Source of the DNA: a virus
DNA length: 64,000 nucleotides
IMG/VR virus record: IMGVR_UViG_3300009788_000091
Coordinates: 42,179 to 106,178 of that record
Direction: 5' to 3' (one strand)
Below are positions 18,579 to 26,172 of this stretch, piece by piece. The translations under genes were made by a program, and so were the position numbers. The first letter of the stretch is position 1. Each line of letters starts with the position of its first letter. The notes beneath the pieces were generated by a model that saw only the letters and a program-made list of their open reading frames with translations, was not told where the DNA came from and searched no databases.

Positions 18579-20135
18579 TCATATTAATCCAGGTTCTTCA
18601 TCTCTTGTTTTTTTTGATCCACCAAAAGCTAAATTTACTGCAATATCAAGAGCATCAAATAAATCTTTAAATCGACCTGACGGCATTTTTAAAAGATGTT
18701 CCATTAAATCATGCATCCCTTCAAGAAAATAAATTTGCCCTCTTTCAAAATACGCTGAAAGTTTCCAAGCCCTCACTGTTTTATCTTTATCGGTAAAAAC
18801 TGGTACTGCTCTTATATTAGCTAATTTTTCATCAGTTTGCATATCCTGAATTAAGGCCCGTTGATATCCATTAGCTTCAATTCCCAACTTAATTGGGTCA
18901 TATCTGTCAAATTCACGCTTAATAATAGCCTTTTGGTCAGTATAATGCGTTACAGCATTATGGTAACTTAATACATAAATATTTTTTGTTTTCTTGTCAA
19001 TTCCGATTGTAATGTGCGCAAATTTATCAGCATCATCACTTTGTTTAATCGCTAAATCCGCTCCTTGTATTTTAATCAATTTACTAACATTGATATCTTC
19101 CAGACGATACCATTTGAACCAATCAATCTTAAATATTTTTCCTTTCATTCCTTCGACATCATTTTGCATTTGAGCATTAAAAATAATTCTGCCCATAATT
19201 TTACGTAATCGAAGTAAATATCGAACACTTGCTTTTTCAGGCCATAAAGCTAAATACTTTTTTGACTCTGGAGTATTTCGTTTTAAAAGTTTTTTAATTT
19301 CTATTAAAGCTGGATAAACTTGATAATATCGTTTTTTTATTTTTCCTTTTTTAGTTTTTTTACAAAGAATATTATGTTGAAGATACCCCCACAAGTCTTC
19401 TGGATAATATCGAGTACCAATCAACGACATTTCCCCACCATCAGGTTCTAAACAAGGTAATAAAACTTTCAAAAACCAAGTTCTAATTTTTTCACGTTGT
19501 CCTTCAGTGCGTGAATTTTCTTCATCAACTAAATCATCACCAATAATTAAATCAAAATGCTTTGAGGCTGGACTTCCACCAACTCCCATCGTTGTAATTG
19601 TATCTTCTTTAGCATCTGATTTTCTTGGTGCTACTCTTATATTACCATCATTCCAAATCGTTCCAATATGATTACCAAATAAAGCTACGAATTCTTTTCT
19701 TTTTAATTTCTGTTTAATTTCAGAAAGAAATGTAACAGCATTATCATCAGTTTTTGAAGCTATAAGAATTCGAATATCTGGATTTTGTATTATTTTTAAA
19801 ACACAACGAGAAATATTTAAAATTGTTGATTTACCATGACCTCTAGGAGCTAAAGTTAAATTCCATCGTTGATCTTTTCCATCTACTTGATTAGGGATAA
19901 CTAAAGAATTAAACTTAATTCCAAGATACATAGCCCAATGAAAATCTTTAATCTGATAACCTAAAACTTCAGTCATTAAAAGATCCATTCGATCATGATT
20001 CTCAATCTGGTCTTTTAACCAATGTTTCTTAGCTAGCCTTTTCTTTTTTAATTCATCAACAATTGTTTGACGATTTCTTAATTTTTTAGTTTTAGACCCA
20101 CCTGAAGTTTGTTCGCTATCAGTAATAAAAACCAT
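18579..20135 (-). CDS. terL: Terminase large subunit
   Basis: A 518-residue packaging motor and nuclease. Walker A is APRGHGKST (about residue 93) and Walker B is FDLIIGDDL (about residue 195) followed by an SLIGTRYY coupling segment. The RNaseH-like nuclease domain shows its acidic residues in QGADLAIK (about 363), IEANGYQ (about 427) and LFDALDIAV (about 498). It starts one base after the small subunit gene and is followed by the portal gene. Confidence 0.95.
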   Translation of the reverse strand: MVFITDSEQTSGGSKTKKLRNRQTIVDELKKKRLAKKHWLKDQIENHDRMDLLMTEVLGYQIKDFHWAMYLGIKFNSLVIPNQVDGKDQRWNLTLAPRGHGKSTILNISRCVLKIIQNPDIRILIASKTDDNAVTFLSEIKQKLKRKEFVALFGNHIGTIWNDGNIRVAPRKSDAKEDTITTMGVGGSPASKHFDLIIGDDLVDEENSRTEGQREKIRTWFLKVLLPCLEPDGGEMSLIGTRYYPEDLWGYLQHNILCKKTKKGKIKKRYYQVYPALIEIKKLLKRNTPESKKYLALWPEKASVRYLLRLRKIMGRIIFNAQMQNDVEGMKGKIFKIDWFKWYRLEDINVSKLIKIQGADLAIKQSDDADKFAHITIGIDKKTKNIYVLSYHNAVTHYTDQKAIIKREFDRYDPIKLGIEANGYQRALIQDMQTDEKLANIRAVPVFTDKDKTVRAWKLSAYFERGQIYFLEGMHDLMEHLLKMPSGRFKDLFDALDIAVNLAFGGSKKTRDEEPGLI

Positions 20136-20136
20136 T

Positions 20137-20790
20137 TTATCTTTTTCTCACAATAAATTTAATTTTAGTTTTAGCTTTAGTTTTAATTTTAGTCTTTGAT
20201 ATATTTTTATTTTCCAATAATTTTTGAGGAATAAATTTTCTTACTTCTTCTGGCATAACCCCTAAAAGTTCAGGACGCATATCAATCACACCCGTACTCA
20301 ATCGTTGAATATTTTCAACTTCTTTTTGTATTTCTTCTTTTACTTCTTTTTCAGACATTGTACTAAAACTCATCTCACCTGATACTTTAAATTCAGTAGC
20401 TTTCTTTTCAATAAATCCAAAATCTTGACCCATTTTAATAACAGAATCATAAATTTCTTTTTTCTGTTTTACAGCGGCTACCAACGCTGTCCATTGACCT
20501 TTATTTCTAAATTTAACTTTTAATTCATCTAGTTCTTTAACCATCTGTCTGGATTTCAATAAATAGTCTGAATAAACACCAACTGAATCAAGATTTTCTA
20601 AAACGTCTTTATCATTTCGTAAAATTTGTTGTTTATAATGGGATAAATCATCTGGTCTAATTTCCAGTTGTTCCATTATTTCATAATCAGTATAATTTTT
20701 TCCTATTAAACGACGAATGTCCGACATCAAATGGCGTTGTTGTTTTAAACTTCGTTGAGCAGGTTTTTTTTTAGACTTATTTTTTTTCAT
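20137..20790 (-). CDS. Putative terminase small subunit
   Basis: A 217-residue protein. A Lys-rich N-terminus precedes a helix-turn-helix-like segment (IGKNYTDYEIMEQLEIRPDDLSHY, about residues 29-53), then long helices suited to a coiled coil, a Met/Glu-rich part and a basic C-terminal tail. This is the usual architecture of small terminase subunits, which bind the packaging site and regulate the large subunit. Its position directly before terL supports the call. Confidence 0.72.
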   Translation of the reverse strand: MKKNKSKKKPAQRSLKQQRHLMSDIRRLIGKNYTDYEIMEQLEIRPDDLSHYKQQILRNDKDVLENLDSVGVYSDYLLKSRQMVKELDELKVKFRNKGQWTALVAAVKQKKEIYDSVIKMGQDFGFIEKKATEFKVSGEMSFSTMSEKEVKEEIQKEVENIQRLSTGVIDMRPELLGVMPEEVRKFIPQKLLENKNISKTKIKTKAKTKIKFIVRKR

Positions 20791-20794
20791 TATT

Positions 20795-20811
20795 GTTATA
20801 CAGTGTTATAC
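20795..20811 (-). promoter_or_regulatory. GTATAACA-type repeat at small terminase start
   Basis: The minus strand reads GTATAACACTGTATAAC and ends 4 bases before the small terminase ATG. This is too close for the downstream TATAAC to be a -10 box for this gene, so an operator role, or use of the upstream TATAAC, is more likely. It is identical to the 17-mer in front of the capsid gene. Confidence 0.45.
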
Positions 20812-20832
20812 AAAATGGATAAAAAGAAAAAA

Positions 20833-21174
20833 CTAAGATTTTATTTTAAGAAATCTCATACCTTTACATTTTGTACAAACTTTTCTTCCCTCTAATTCAA
20901 ACGATAAAGCTTCTTTGATCACATCTGACATAAGAACTACTTTTTGATCTTTCAAAGTTTCTAATGGATCAATACCCCCAAATCTAATCATAGCAGTTTT
21001 TCTAGTTTTTCGATTTTTTTCAATTATAAACCCTTTACCCTTACAACCTGTACATATTTTTTTACCTGAAAAAAATCGAACTAATGTTTTATAATAAAAT
21101 TCACTAGCATTTAAATTCTTCTTTGGTTTAACTTTTGGAATATTCCGCATTGAAATCCAACCATATTGTCCCAT
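20833..21174 (-). CDS. DnaJ-like zinc-finger protein
   Basis: A 113-residue protein. The start is placed at ATG 21174 because AAGGAG lies directly upstream and the previous gene ends at 21188; the frame is open further upstream but overlaps that gene. Two CxxCxGxG-like modules (CTGCKGKGF near residue 42, CTKCKGMRF near residue 103) would bind one zinc, as in the DnaJ central domain. No J domain is present. It lies just upstream of the terminase genes. Confidence 0.7.
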   Translation of the reverse strand: MGQYGWISMRNIPKVKPKKNLNASEFYYKTLVRFFSGKKICTGCKGKGFIIEKNRKTRKTAMIRFGGIDPLETLKDQKVVLMSDVIKEALSFELEGRKVCTKCKGMRFLKIKS

Positions 21175-21187
21175 TTTTTTCTCCTTA

Positions 21188-21382
21188 TTAAACTCTTTTT
21201 TTACTTGGTGGTAATGGCGTATATCTTTTTCGAAATTTTGCCATATCTGTTTTCTCATAAGATCCAATTGCTTTTCCATTCATTGAATAAACAACAAAAA
21301 GTATGTTTGGTGGATCTCCAACCCGTTCCACTCTCACCTTGTTACCCGTTTTATTTCTAGTATGCGATGGTCTACTATTCAT
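21188..21382 (-). CDS. Small basic unknown protein after dut
   Basis: A 64-residue basic protein, not recognised. It starts with an ATGA overlap on the dut stop, so the two are translationally coupled. The central part (NILFVVYSMNGKAIGSYEKTD) looks like a small beta unit and the C-terminus is Pro/Lys-rich. Confidence 0.6.
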   Translation of the reverse strand: MNSRPSHTRNKTGNKVRVERVGDPPNILFVVYSMNGKAIGSYEKTDMAKFRKRYTPLPPSKKRV

Positions 21383-21816
21383 AATCCGGTACTTCCAAAT
21401 CCATCAACACCTCGTTCAGTTTGTGTGAGATGTTCAATAGCTACCCAATGTTGTTTTATATAATCGGCTAAAACAGCTTGGCAAATTTTCATTCCTATTT
21501 CGATTTGAAAACCTTGATAACCTAAATTAATAATAGGAACTTTTATTTCTCCACGATAATTTGAATCAATAGTACCTGGTGCATTTAAAACTGTAATTCC
21601 ATGTTCAATTGCTAAACCAGAACGCGGTCGAATTTGTAATTCTGTGCCTTTAGGTAATTCAACATACAATCCTGTTTTAATTAAAGTCCTCCTATGGGGT
21701 TCTAAATAAACTGATTCGGTTGAACATAAATCAACCCCTGCATCACCTTCATGAGCATGAAAAGGCGCTGAACCTTTAATTTTAGATACAAAATGAATAT
21801 GTGTCCCTTTTGACAT
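21379..21816 (-). CDS. dut: dUTPase
   Basis: A 145-residue trimeric-type dUTP diphosphatase that converts dUTP to dUMP, protecting phage DNA from uracil and feeding dTMP synthesis. All five motifs are present: DAGVDL (about 27), RPRSGLA (about 63), GTIDSNYRGEI (about 80, with the catalytic Asp), IGMKICQAV (about 107) and RGVDGFGSTG at the C-terminus. It has its own promoter (21837-21864) and GAGG 7 bases before the ATG. Confidence 0.95.
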   Translation of the reverse strand: MSKGTHIHFVSKIKGSAPFHAHEGDAGVDLCSTESVYLEPHRRTLIKTGLYVELPKGTELQIRPRSGLAIEHGITVLNAPGTIDSNYRGEIKVPIINLGYQGFQIEIGMKICQAVLADYIKQHWVAIEHLTQTERGVDGFGSTGL

Positions 21817-21836
21817 AGTGTAACCTCATTTAATGA

Positions 21837-21864
21837 AATATACTACACTGTAATACTAAGTCAA
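21837..21864 (-). promoter_or_regulatory. dut promoter with TATTACAGTGT spacer element
   Basis: On the minus strand: TTGACT (21864-21859), 16-base spacer, TATATT (21842-21837), then about 20 bases to the dut ATG. The spacer contains TATTACAGTGT (plus coordinates 21845-21855), which recurs in the divergent promoter at 21899-21927. Confidence 0.7.
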
Positions 21865-21898
21865 TGAAATCATTTAAAAAGTTTTTTGCAGATAGTCA

Positions 21899-21927
21899 TT
21901 GACATTTATATTACAGTGTGTTATAGT
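21899..21927 (+). promoter_or_regulatory. Strong sigma70-type promoter for a leaderless plus-strand gene
   Basis: TTGACA (21899-21904), 17-base spacer, TATAGT (21922-21927). The spacer holds TATTACAGTGT (21909-21919), as in the dut promoter. The ATG of the downstream gene is at 21934, seven bases after the -10 box, so the expected transcription start coincides with the start codon. Confidence 0.75.
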
Positions 21928-21933
21928 ATTAAT

Positions 21934-22134
21934 ATGAAGTCAAGAGAAAGAGAAAATTTTGATAAAGGTTTTAAAAAGGGTGTCGAAGACGCTAAAGATT
22001 TAAACCCAAACGAAACCAACGCTCGATCAAATGAAGATTATTCAACTGGATATATGCTCGGAACTATCTATTTTACTGAAGGTAAAAATACCGATTCTAC
22101 TAATGACGCTTGGTCTGAGATTCAAGCTGCTTAA
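21934..22134 (+). CDS. Small acidic protein, probably from leaderless mRNA
   Basis: A 66-residue hydrophilic protein and one of only three plus-strand genes. I start it at ATG 21934: there is no ribosome site, and the strong promoter at 21899-21927 places the transcription start at this ATG. The sequence (KGFKKGVEDAKDLNPNETNARSNEDY) shows alternating charge, with a helix-like start and a GYMLGTIYF segment. No family recognised. Its stop shares TTAA with the stop of the convergent minus-strand gene. An early regulatory or host-takeover peptide is possible. Confidence 0.6.
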   Translation: MKSRERENFDKGFKKGVEDAKDLNPNETNARSNEDYSTGYMLGTIYFTEGKNTDSTNDAWSEIQAA

Positions 22135-22415
22135 TTTTTTAATAATTCATCTCTGACATCCTTATCTAATCGTAAAAGTTCTTTAATGAGAGGTTTCAAA
22201 GTTTTCAATGTCACTTGAGACATATACCTGTTTCTTTGTTGATCTTGTAAAATCATTAGTATTGAAGGTTTGTCATCCAATGCGCCATCAGGTTTGATAT
22301 AAATAATATTCAATCCTACATTGATCATATTAGTTGCAATAATTGGATAAGGTAGATTCCGTTCTACTCTAAAAATTGCAAATGGATTGATTTTATCTTC
22401 ATAAATTTTTTCCAT
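22131..22415 (-). CDS. Unknown 94-residue protein
   Basis: Not recognised. The first half is beta-like (PFAIFRVERNLPYPIIATN) and the C-terminal third is an acidic/basic helix (LKPLIKELLRLDKDVRDELLKN). It overlaps the upstream gene by one base (TAATG) and is the last gene of the integrase-containing group. Confidence 0.6.
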   Translation of the reverse strand: MEKIYEDKINPFAIFRVERNLPYPIIATNMINVGLNIIYIKPDGALDDKPSILMILQDQQRNRYMSQVTLKTLKPLIKELLRLDKDVRDELLKN

Positions 22416-22621
22416 TATAATAATTCCCTACCATCTAATCGATATTTATTTTTTGGATGAAACAATTCAATCTCTGGCCCTAACCATTTATTTGTCTTTT
22501 TATCCTTCAATCTAAATCTCTCATACATCCCATCTAAAAATGAACCCCAAACTAATTCATAACCGTCAAACTGTTCTAAAAATCGGTAAGCGTTAATCCA
22601 CCATTGACCAGTTCTTTTCAT
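22415..22621 (-). CDS. Unknown small aromatic-rich protein
   Basis: A 68-residue protein, unusually rich in Trp, Tyr and Phe (GQWWINAYRFLEQFDGYELVWGSF). The start is set at ATG 22621, which forms an ATGA overlap with the recombinase stop; a GTG 18 bases upstream is an alternative. No family recognised. Confidence 0.6.
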   Translation of the reverse strand: MKRTGQWWINAYRFLEQFDGYELVWGSFLDGMYERFRLKDKKTNKWLGPEIELFHPKNKYRLDGRELL

Positions 22622-23178
22622 GCTACTTTTTTCTTCCACATTTTATTCATACATCCACGAATCTTTTCTGAACTTTCAACATAATCTAAATATTTTAAAG
22701 TATTTTCGATTATTTTATGTCCTAAAACGGTCTGAACTAAATGAATATCTCTAGATGAATCATAAAGTCTTACTCCTTGAGTATGCCTGAGTGAATGCAA
22801 TCCTTTATTTTTATTTGGTCTATATTGATCCCAAATTTGTCGGCATCTTCTAACAGATATTGGAAAAAGTTTTTGATTATCAGAGAAGTGTTTTGCGTAT
22901 TCTTTTAACTCATTAAAAAAGGGTTTGGGTAAAGGAATAGTTCTATCATTACTTCTTTTTCGCCCTTTTATAGTAATACATTCATCATTACCTAAATTTG
23001 ATTTTAATATGTTAATTAATTCAATCCCTCTCGCGCCTGTAAAAAGACTAAGCCGCAACATGATTGAATCTCTTTCACCTTTATGGTTTTCAAGTAAAGT
23101 GAAAAGTTGATTTACTTCACTATCACTTAAAAATTTATTTTCAGTTAACCTAGAGTCTTTTTTATTAAAATTATTCAT
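22618..23178 (-). CDS. Compact tyrosine recombinase (catalytic domain only)
   Basis: A 186-residue tyrosine recombinase. The catalytic set is visible: Arg50 in GARGIEL, His128 and Arg131 in LHSLRH, His154 in LGHK and the likely nucleophile Tyr163 in TLKYLDY. The usual N-terminal DNA-binding domain of about 100 residues is absent. It may integrate the phage, resolve multimers or invert DNA. The start is ATG 23178, behind AAGGAGAAATTGAAA, a ribosome-site cassette shared with three other genes. No attachment site was identified. Confidence 0.85.
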   Translation of the reverse strand: MNNFNKKDSRLTENKFLSDSEVNQLFTLLENHKGERDSIMLRLSLFTGARGIELINILKSNLGNDECITIKGRKRSNDRTIPLPKPFFNELKEYAKHFSDNQKLFPISVRRCRQIWDQYRPNKNKGLHSLRHTQGVRLYDSSRDIHLVQTVLGHKIIENTLKYLDYVESSEKIRGCMNKMWKKKVA

Positions 23179-23180
23179 TT

Positions 23181-23648
23181 TCAATTTCTCCTTAAATCAA
23201 ATTCAGGATAATCATCAACATACCAACCTTGTTTTCTTGCCTGGTTTTCAATAGACGACCCCAGTTCACCACATTCTTGAGCATCCTTTTTAATTTTGGA
23301 TGTTTCTTTTTTTGAATCTTCATGCTTAGCAAGTGAATAAAATGTATTCGCAGTATTGAAAAGAACTTGTATAAACATTTGTACCTGAAAAGGAGATAAT
23401 TCAAAGAATCCTAAATTAGAATTTATATCTGCTTTTTTACATTTAATTTTTAAATTATTAGTATTCATTAAATCTATATATTCATCAAAAAATTTCGGTA
23501 TTTTTTTTCCTGTTTTTTTTACTCCATTCACGAAATGATATAGATCAAATAAACAAACTAATTCTGATTTTCGTAATAAAATTTCTATCACTTCTGGCTG
23601 TTTAGACTGGAATTTGTGATCGACTATTTTTAATTTAAATTTTTCCAT
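23181..23648 (-). CDS. Unknown protein, first gene of recombinase group
   Basis: A 155-residue protein, not recognised. The N-terminal part has strands, the middle (LSPFQVQMFIQVLFNTANTF) is a hydrophobic helix, and the end is charged. It is the promoter-proximal gene of the group that contains the tyrosine recombinase, with a near-consensus promoter at 23692-23720. A role tied to recombination or its control is an inference from position only. Confidence 0.65.
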   Translation of the reverse strand: MEKFKLKIVDHKFQSKQPEVIEILLRKSELVCLFDLYHFVNGVKKTGKKIPKFFDEYIDLMNTNNLKIKCKKADINSNLGFFELSPFQVQMFIQVLFNTANTFYSLAKHEDSKKETSKIKKDAQECGELGSSIENQARKQGWYVDDYPEFDLRRN

Positions 23649-23691
23649 TCCATATCTCCATTTTCAATTTCATTTTCCTAATTATCTACAA

Positions 23692-23720
23692 ACTATAACA
23701 CAATGTAATATGAATGTCAA
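23692..23720 (-). promoter_or_regulatory. Near-consensus promoter of the recombinase gene group
   Basis: On the minus strand: TTGACA (23720-23715), 17-base spacer, TATAGT (23697-23692), identical boxes and spacing to the promoter at 21899-21927. The spacer contains TATTACATTGT, one base from the TATTACAGTGT element of the dut region. Confidence 0.72.
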
Positions 23721-23749
23721 GTAAAAACGGAAGTATTTTGTCGTTGAAA

Positions 23750-25054
23750 TTACAGGTTTTTCAGACGTGTCATTGCTGACACATATCCACCATCATAAGA
23801 ATCACATAATATAGGTGTTCTCATGACCATACCTAATTCTGGATTATTAATCCATAAAGCTTGCATAGGACGTTGGAATGTAAAATTACACATATTTGCA
23901 AATTCACAATATCCTTTAATTGAACCATTAACAATGATGTTATTTGTATGAATATATTGATGAAAATGCCCTAACATCATAACGTCAAAAGAAGCATGAA
24001 TTGCAGCTTGTTTCGTTTGTTTACGATGTAATCCCAAATGAAGTGGGGTAAAAATTCCAGAAATTCCACTACCCCCTTTAAATTGATCTCCATGAGTTAA
24101 AAGAAAAGTTTTATCATAAACTGTGAAAACCGCATCTGGTCCATCTGGAATAACAAAATTCACATCCTTATTATCATTAAATTGTCGCGCTAAATTTTGA
24201 TAAATGAGCCATTCAAAATTATCAAATACCCGATTTTTCATTCTAGGCTTTTTATGAAGACGACCATGATTTCCTACAACACAATAAACACTAACTTTTT
24301 TAAAAATTTTAGAGCACTCAGAAATACCTTGATGTAAAAGTTCAGTTAAATCAATAATAGATTTCATAATTGGTTTTTCATTTGTTTCATTTAATTCTTC
24401 ATGAATATTGCCTGAAAGGAGATCACCACCAAGACAAATTATTAAGCCGTCATACTTTGGATTTGAAACATAATTCATTAAAATATTAATAGCAGTTTTA
24501 AAAGTATGTTGAATTCTTTTTATAGCAACTTGTCGATTGTATTCATTTACATAACCTATTTGAGCTGGATCAACGTATTCATCGAAATGGATATCGGAAA
24601 TAAATAAAATTGGAATACCATGAATTGTGCGAACTTTTATTGGATTTTTTAACCATGAAGCATGTTTATTAAAACTAACCCCTTTAATATCATGAATAAG
24701 AGCTGAAAGAGCACCTGAAGTCAGCGCTCTTTTTTCAGCTTCTTTAAGATCTGAACTTAATCGTGAAATTTGTTCTTTTAATTGTCGAACTTTTAAATGT
24801 TCATCAAATGTTAAAGGTTCTTTGGATGTAGGTGCAGACGGCTGAATACCACCAGTTCTTTGAACGACATGGTAATTTTCACGTCTTAATATTCTTACCC
24901 ATCTTTCAACTGTAGTTATACTAATTTTTATTTCTTGAGCGACTGACTCAACTGTTGAAAATTTCTCAATATTATTATAAACGTCAAGAAATTGATCCCT
25001 TTTATTTTTATCCTTTAACCCATTTGGAACCTTCCGTTGGTTCTCTTTGCTCAT
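23750..25054 (-). CDS. Calcineurin-like metallophosphoesterase with N-terminal HTH
   Basis: A 434-residue protein. Residues about 30-60 look like a helix-turn-helix (TVESVAQEIKISITTVERWVRILR), followed by a coiled coil. The phosphoesterase domain carries metal-binding motifs in order: SDIHFDEY (about 153), GGDLLSG (about 209), VVGNHGR (about 262), THGDQ (about 325) and GHFHQY (about 364). Such proteins cut phosphodiester bonds in nucleic acid or nucleotides; the HTH suggests DNA as substrate. Related proteins are common in phages. It starts at ATG 25054 behind AAGGGG. Confidence 0.85.
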   Translation of the reverse strand: MSKENQRKVPNGLKDKNKRDQFLDVYNNIEKFSTVESVAQEIKISITTVERWVRILRRENYHVVQRTGGIQPSAPTSKEPLTFDEHLKVRQLKEQISRLSSDLKEAEKRALTSGALSALIHDIKGVSFNKHASWLKNPIKVRTIHGIPILFISDIHFDEYVDPAQIGYVNEYNRQVAIKRIQHTFKTAINILMNYVSNPKYDGLIICLGGDLLSGNIHEELNETNEKPIMKSIIDLTELLHQGISECSKIFKKVSVYCVVGNHGRLHKKPRMKNRVFDNFEWLIYQNLARQFNDNKDVNFVIPDGPDAVFTVYDKTFLLTHGDQFKGGSGISGIFTPLHLGLHRKQTKQAAIHASFDVMMLGHFHQYIHTNNIIVNGSIKGYCEFANMCNFTFQRPMQALWINNPELGMVMRTPILCDSYDGGYVSAMTRLKNL

Positions 25055-25139
25055 ATTACCCCTTAAGGATGGTTAAACAATTTGATATATAAATTATAGC
25101 TGATTTGTAGAAAAAAAGAAAAAATAAACAAAAATATTA

Positions 25140-25337
25140 TTATAATCGAGTTTTGTTGTTTGACTTTTTTTGCTTTTTAAGTTTCTTCCAGGCTTTCCAT
25201 AGAGCTACTTCTTGATTACTGGCACCCATAATAGTGCTATATTTGCCATAAATAAGTTTTATATAATATTCTGTTTTTCCAGATTTATCTATTTCTTTAA
25301 AAATTTTAAAATTCTTACCTGGTTTTGGCAACTTCAT
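25140..25337 (-). CDS. Small basic unknown protein
   Basis: A 65-residue basic protein (18 or more Lys). The middle reads as strands and a helix (EYYIKLIYGKYSTIMGAS, then ALWKAWKKLKKQKKS), and might bind nucleic acid. It is the last gene of the group that starts at 25776. Confidence 0.55.
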   Translation of the reverse strand: MKLPKPGKNFKIFKEIDKSGKTEYYIKLIYGKYSTIMGASNQEVALWKAWKKLKKQKKSNNKTRL

Positions 25338-25340
25338 TAG

Positions 25341-25607
25341 TTAAATCTTTTTTAATTTAGTGCAATGCTTTTCAATATCACTTTCAATATTTTCAATATC
25401 CATTAAAACATATACTAAAATATTTTTAACTTCCTTTTCAGTACAACTTGATAAATTATTTTTAATAATCTTATAAACATCATGATTATCAAAATCGTCT
25501 AAATTAGAAAGTTCTTCTATAATATTAGTTATTTTTTTAAACAATAACTTTTTTGAATTAAATTTTTCCTGTATTATATCTAACGATGCTTTTCTGGACT
25601 GTTCCAT
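25341..25607 (-). CDS. Helical unknown protein
   Basis: An 88-residue, mostly helical, acidic and Lys-rich protein with two Cys (SSCTEKEV, KHCTKL). The ATG at 25607 overlaps the upstream zinc-ribbon gene by 50 bases, so a later start is possible, although no better ATG with a ribosome site was seen. Confidence 0.5.
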   Translation of the reverse strand: MEQSRKASLDIIQEKFNSKKLLFKKITNIIEELSNLDDFDNHDVYKIIKNNLSSCTEKEVKNILVYVLMDIENIESDIEKHCTKLKKI

Positions 25608-25776
25608 CTTTTTTAAAACTCTCTCTTTCTTCCTGATACATTTTCATTACAATATTACTTTTACAATTAGGGCATTTCTTAGTCAAGTACACAGAATAGT
25701 AATAATTACAATTTACACAACGCCACACAATAGTTCGTTTAACTTTACGAACTGTAATATCAATAAAATTTCCCAC
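25558..25776 (-). CDS. Zinc-ribbon protein with GTG start, probably leaderless
   Basis: A 72-residue protein. CVNC (residues 20-23) and CPNC (35-38) form a zinc ribbon. The GTG at 25776 has no ribosome site but lies six bases after a TATAAA -10 box (25787-25782) that is paired with TTGATT (25809-25804, spacer 16). The mRNA would therefore start at or next to the GTG. Function unknown; likely a small nucleic-acid or protein-binding factor. Confidence 0.6.
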   Translation of the reverse strand: MGNFIDITVRKVKRTIVWRCVNCNYYYSVYLTKKCPNCKSNIVMKMYQEERESFKKDGTVQKSIVRYNTGKI

Positions 25777-25781
25777 GTTGT

Positions 25782-25809
25782 TTTATACCACAATGCAATA
25801 ATAAATCAA
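25782..25809 (-). promoter_or_regulatory. Promoter adjacent to a GTG start
   Basis: On the minus strand: TTGATT (25809-25804), 16-base spacer with the motif ATTGCATTGTGG, TATAAA (25787-25782). The spacer is related to TATTACATTGT in the 23.7-kb promoter. The start codon follows after five bases. Confidence 0.55.
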
Positions 25810-25811
25810 AC

Positions 25812-25907
25812 TTATTTTCTAGTGATAAAAGCTACAATAATAATGGTTATACAAAAAACAATAACTGAGAAAATAATACCTAATCCAGCATCAACCGCCA
25901 TATACAT
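25812..25907 (-). CDS. Single-pass membrane microprotein
   Basis: A 31-residue protein, MYMAVDAGLGIIFSVIVFC at the start, followed by a run of Ile/Val and a TRK end. Residues 9-28 form one transmembrane helix, with the basic C-terminus likely cytoplasmic. A GAGGGGGG stretch upstream is a strong ribosome site. Its size and shape fit a small membrane regulator; nothing more can be said. Confidence 0.55.
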   Translation of the reverse strand: MYMAVDAGLGIIFSVIVFCITIIIVAFITRK

Positions 25908-25934
25908 AATAAGCCCCCCTCATAATAAATCATA

Positions 25935-26168
25935 TCATGAGGCTATTGGATCATCATCATTTGACCATTCCATAAATATACGGCGCTTTTTTGTATCAGT
26001 ATAACAATATCTTACAATTTTTCGAATGCCTGTTAATGGACAAACCAAACTGAAACCGTTTAAATGACCTTTAGAGATTGGCAAAATACGAACTGACCCA
26101 TTTTTAAATCGAACTACAGCAACAGCGGCTTTTCTTACTGACTCAATTCTAATTGCCATCTCAAACAT
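25935..26168 (-). CDS. Unknown 77-residue protein
   Basis: A small protein made of short strands (AVAVVRFKNGSVRILPIS, then GIRKIVRYCYTDTKKR), not recognised. It starts at ATG 26168 or at ATG 26159, three codons in; neither has a strong ribosome site. It follows the Fic gene by four bases. Confidence 0.55.
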   Translation of the reverse strand: MFEMAIRIESVRKAAVAVVRFKNGSVRILPISKGHLNGFSLVCPLTGIRKIVRYCYTDTKKRRIFMEWSNDDDPIAS

Positions 26169-26172
26169 TTTA

